Shown piece by piece: positions 60,682-64,000 of a stretch of 64,000 nt of DNA. The stretch comes from Achatina immaculata (lineage: Eukaryota > Mollusca > Gastropoda > Stylommatophora > Achatinidae), in contig CM019708.1 of assembly GCA_009760885.1 (NCBI GenBank), forward strand, positions 11,584,931-11,648,930, written 5' to 3'. Each line of letters opens with the position of its first letter. The stretch's first letter is position 1. The position numbers were made by a program, and so were the translations under genes. The notes beneath the pieces were generated by a model. The model was not told the origin of the DNA. It made no database searches and was given only the letters and a program-made list of their open reading frames with translations.

Positions 60682-60999
60682 TCCCGTGTAGAATTCTCAG
60701 GACTCTTCAGCTGTCAGAGGTAAACATGCTGTTCTGTGCAGCTTTTCGGTGATGTGTTGTATTTCGGTTTATTTTCTTGATAACTGTAGATCAGATAATG
60801 TGAAGAGCACATCTAAGGCCTATTTAATTGTGAAACTTTACTGTATATACTATTTTTTTAAAAAGTCAACGGCCACTTACTAAATCTCACCATATTAAAA
60901 ATACAAAAATGAGATATATTTTATCACATTGTTCTTCCGTTATTTTGAAGTCAGACCGTGGCAGTTTTATGAAGAATAACGAAACTTGTAATGGGGTAA

Positions 61000-62570
61000 T
61001 TGCCGATTATTTGGACACACCTTTCTATCTGAAATCCAGATATGCTGGCAGCTGAAATAAAGATGGCCAATAACGTGTGTGACCACCACTAGCATTGTTA
61101 CAAGCCAGGATCAAATCAACCTCAAAACAGTGTGCTGTGGGATTGCCAGCCATTCTTGCTGCAGGTTTAGAAACAATTTGTTCAGGTCACTAACTGGTGA
61201 CCGTCCCAAAATGTCCCAGAAATTCTCAGTGGGGTTGAGATCAGGTGAGAGTGCTGGCTAGTCCATCCTGGTGAGAAGGTGTTATCGGAGGAAGTCATTA
61301 TCACCACCGGCTCTATGGGGACGGTGTTGTCATCTTGGAGCACAGGACCTTGCCTGATATCCTAAAGTGCTGGGGGTAAAATGACTGAACAATCATCATC
61401 ATCATGTGCCGTGCCGACTGGCGTTGGCTATTATGCTTCTCCAGAGTATCCGATCCTTCATGCAGGCCATCAGCTCAGTTGGTGATCTCCTCTCACACCA
61501 TCCCGTCAGACTGTCCAGTATCATTTCTCTTGGTCTTCCTCTTGATCTTCTTCCTTCTATTTTTCCTGTTGTTATAATATTTTAAATGCCCCCTCTTCTC
61601 ATTGCATGTCCTATGAAAGTACACTGTCTCTCTCTTATCTTTTTGACAAGGTTTTTTTTTTTTTTGTCTCTCCAGCTCTTCTCATACATTCTTCATTAGT
61701 TATTTTTGCTGTCCAGGGGATTCGCAACATTCTTCTAATAAACCACATTTCTGCTGCTTCCAATGATTTTTTGCAGACTTGCCTATTGTCCATGATTCAC
61801 TTCCATATAACAAGATAGGTTCAATATAGCATTTTAGGACTCGTTTTCTAACATTCATTGATAAGGATGTGTTGGTTAATATGTTTCTCATTCTCTGAAT
61901 TCTTTGCTTGGCCTATTCTGTTCCTAATTTCTGTTCTGCATTTCCCATCTGAAGTTATTACTGCTCCAAGGTATTTGAATTTCTGCACCTGCTTTAGAAT
62001 AGTTCCGTTTAATTTAATACTGCATGCTGGTGGATTCTGTTTCTTAGATATAACCATAGTCTCAGTCTTTTTGATGTTCAAAGTAAGGCCTTTCTGTTCA
62101 TTTTCTTTGGCGACTGAACAATATCGTCCCTAAACATTCGACACGATGCAGGGGCATAGTTCATTGCACCCCATACCACGAGTGAGCCACCTTCATAGCG
62201 ATCATGCCCACTAGCTGTGGCATCTTGGAAGCGCTCCCTGTACCGTCTCCACACACGAATTCTGCCATTGTTAAACGACAATGTGAACTTTAGCTCATAT
62301 GTAAAGAATACCACGGACCACTGCTGGCGGGTCCATGCCAGATGAAGTCGAGGCCAAGCAAGACGAGCAGCGTGGTTTACTGCTTGTATGTTAGGCGGGA
62401 GAGTACCGCAGGACGTCTTGAGTGGAGATTTGCCACATGAATCCTGTTGCGAGTCGAGTCGTTTGGTCTCTGACAATGATATTGCTTGATCGCATGTGCT
62501 TCTTGATTGCGTTAGCGGTGGCTGCTCTTTCTCCCAGTCCATCAGGCCGTCGTATCGATCTTGCTGCACA
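61000..62570 (-). pseudogene. Tc1-like transposase remnant, split by a LINE
   Basis: Right of the LINE the minus strand reads ARLAWPRLHLAWTRQQWSVV, FTYELKFTLSFNNGRIRVWR and ERFQDATASGHDRYEGGSLV, matching Tc1 'FTDESKF.L...DGR..VWRR'; the catalytic D is Y here (FTYE). Left of it, LTRMDQPALSPDLNPTENFW is the DDE C-terminal motif with E retained. Several stops. No inverted repeats recognised. Confidence 0.82.
61394..62111 (-). mobile_element. LINE family C, 5' truncated, nested in the Tc1
   Basis: The minus strand reads KFKYLGAVITSDGKCRTEIR and NVRKRVLKCYIEPILLYGSE, LINE ORF2 C-terminal features, ending in (ATG)n. Flanked by an 11-bp duplication gactgaacaat at 61,383-61,393 and 62,112-62,122. 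Confidence 0.9.
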
Positions 62571-62801
62571 TATTATTAAGTTGTTTGTGTTGGATTTTAA
62601 ATATTGTCACACAGAGAAGTCCTGCACAAGTGCTGTGACTCCATTCGTCCGTGACGAGAATTACAGTTTATTTACACCAGATGACTCTTGTAAAAAATGG
62701 CTGTAGAATTTCCAGCAGTTCGATAGAAAAATAGAAAAAGCATAAACAACGGAAGACTCATTCTTAAAGTGCATATCAACCTGACTACACAAGCATTTAT
62801 A

Positions 62802-62804
<3 letters not shown>

Positions 62805-62873
<69 letters not shown>
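62805..62873. repeat. (TC)n microsatellite
   Basis: About 34 uninterrupted CT/TC dinucleotides. Confidence 0.98.
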
Positions 62874-62876
<3 letters not shown>

Positions 62877-63114
62877 GAATCTCTGGCTAAATGTAAGTCG
62901 AGTTCTTTTTGTTCATTATACACTATAGATATCATGACTCGATATCTATTCACTAGCTCTTCTAAGTACCAGAATATCAACCTAGCTCGCAGTTTCGTCA
63001 CATCGGCCTCACTATATACTTCTATATCTTTCTGTCTCTTTCGCAATGCGCACTTCAGCTAAATCAGTCACTCTAAATCACCTACTATATCTATCTATGA
63101 AGGTGGCTCAATCA

Positions 63115-64000
63115 TCTATCTTTTTTGGAATTACAATAGACTTCATAATGAAAAAATGCTGCACAGGTAACACAGGTATTGACTGGGTACATGGGACCCA
63201 ACTAGAAGATCTTGATTTTGCTGATGACATAACTCTTATCAGTAATAATGTGAATTCCATGCAAGAAAAAACAAATATCCTGTCTTCACTGGCTAGCAAA
63301 ATAGGAATTGAAATTAACAAGGACAAAACAAAAATAATGAAAAATCCCCTTAATCAAAATGGAAAAATACACATAGAAGGGACAGATATTGAAGAAGTCA
63401 ATCAGTTTGCATACCTTGGCAGCTACATAGACCAGGATGGTGACACCAGAAAGGAATTTGGAATCAGAATTGCAAAAGCAGCATCAATCTTCAAAAATCT
63501 TGAGAACATATGGAATTCAAAAGTTATAAACACAAAAATCAAATTAAGATTATTCAGTTCAAATGTAATATCCACCCTCATTTATGCATGCGAAAGCTGG
63601 AAAACAACTAAAGAAATAGACAAGAAATTAGACTCTTTTGAAAACAAATGCCTAAGGAAAATACTCACCATCAACTGGAACGAATTCAAGAACAATGCAG
63701 AGATAAGACAGATGACTGAACAACAACCAGTCTCATGGGTGTTCAGGAAAAGGAGATGGACATATGTTGGTCACATCACACTTTCATCCCCTGTTTTTGG
63801 CACTTTCTACCTGTACCTATTGAATGATTTAATAGTCCGGTTTCTTTATTCGCCATGTCCATTTCGCAGACTATCAATCGCCAGCAAGACTTTTGACATT
63901 TGTTACATCCTTCTAGCGTCCCTGTCTAGTTATCACATCTCGAGCAAATTCTTCTCGAGCACTCGAGATCTTTCGGGCAGTTACTGTCTGTCTTCTTATT
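63115..64000 (+). mobile_element. LINE family A, open RT fragment running off the window
   Basis: The plus strand reads [40 protein letters not shown] (FADD catalytic box), [20 protein letters not shown] and [20 protein letters not shown] with no stop from about 63,121 to the window end. LINE similarity ends near 63,768; the remaining open frame is other sequence. Confidence 0.88.

Noticed and set aside
59732..60061. 109-codon ORF in intron 1 as an upstream exon
   Set aside because: Hydrophobic and charged runs without domain similarity, and e1 already has a supported start codon with an in-frame stop upstream.

Overview
The window is AT-rich animal DNA. Short coding exons are separated by long introns packed with minisatellites, tRNA-headed SINEs, truncated LINEs, Tc1/mariner elements and piggyBac-type MITEs. 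There is no prokaryotic gene organisation. The repeat load, the LINE C-termini and the SINE types fit a lophotrochozoan, probably a mollusc, but nothing in the sequence proves the taxon.

The main content is one gene on the minus strand. It starts at an ATG at 60,681 and runs leftward off the window past position 51. I could place 23 exons. Their boundaries were found by hand from splice consensus, and every neighbouring pair has matching phase except across two stretches where an exon is probably missing (between 36,792 and 27,150, and between 16,252 and 4,494). Exons e1-e16 (60,681 to 24,868) read as a very divergent myosin motor domain, from the N-terminal strand through P-loop, relay region, SH helices and converter. 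e17 (22,735 to 20,588, in duplicated copies) is a lever with one IQ-like motif. e19-e21 (4,494 to 1,911) read as an MH2 (SMAD C-terminal) domain, followed by an acidic exon and a basic exon. The motor keeps a Walker-type GARGSGKTE loop, but its switch II is degenerate (ADLQSFE where active myosins have DIxGFE) and I cannot find a switch I. If the model is right, it is a myosin-like pseudo-motor fused to a SMAD-type MH2 domain, an architecture I do not recognise.

Layout from left to right: 0-4.5 kb, tail and MH2 exons with SINEs and two small minisatellites. 5.0-10.06 kb, a 33-bp minisatellite of about 150 units containing a 2,004-bp higher-order repeat. 10-16 kb, a LINE fragment, SINEs, a 60-bp satellite and a 1,925-bp tandem duplication. 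16-24 kb, exon e18, unclassified repeats, then tandem duplications of 1,386 and 1,957 bp that give three copies of exon e17. 24-28 kb, minisatellites, exons e16 and e15, and a LINE ending beside the e15 donor. 28-37 kb, LINE and mariner remnants, a 45-bp satellite, a piggyBac MITE and a Tc1 element with intact terminal inverted repeats. 37-45 kb, exons e14-e11, MITEs, a LINE, a 22-bp satellite, and a 31-bp repeat built from the e12 splice donor. 45-60.7 kb, exons e10-e1 among MITEs, SINEs, LINEs and a 36-bp satellite split by a MITE. 61-64 kb, a Tc1 remnant with a nested LINE, a (TC)n tract and an open LINE fragment that runs off the right edge.

No true tRNA, rRNA or CRISPR array was seen, and no second host gene could be supported.
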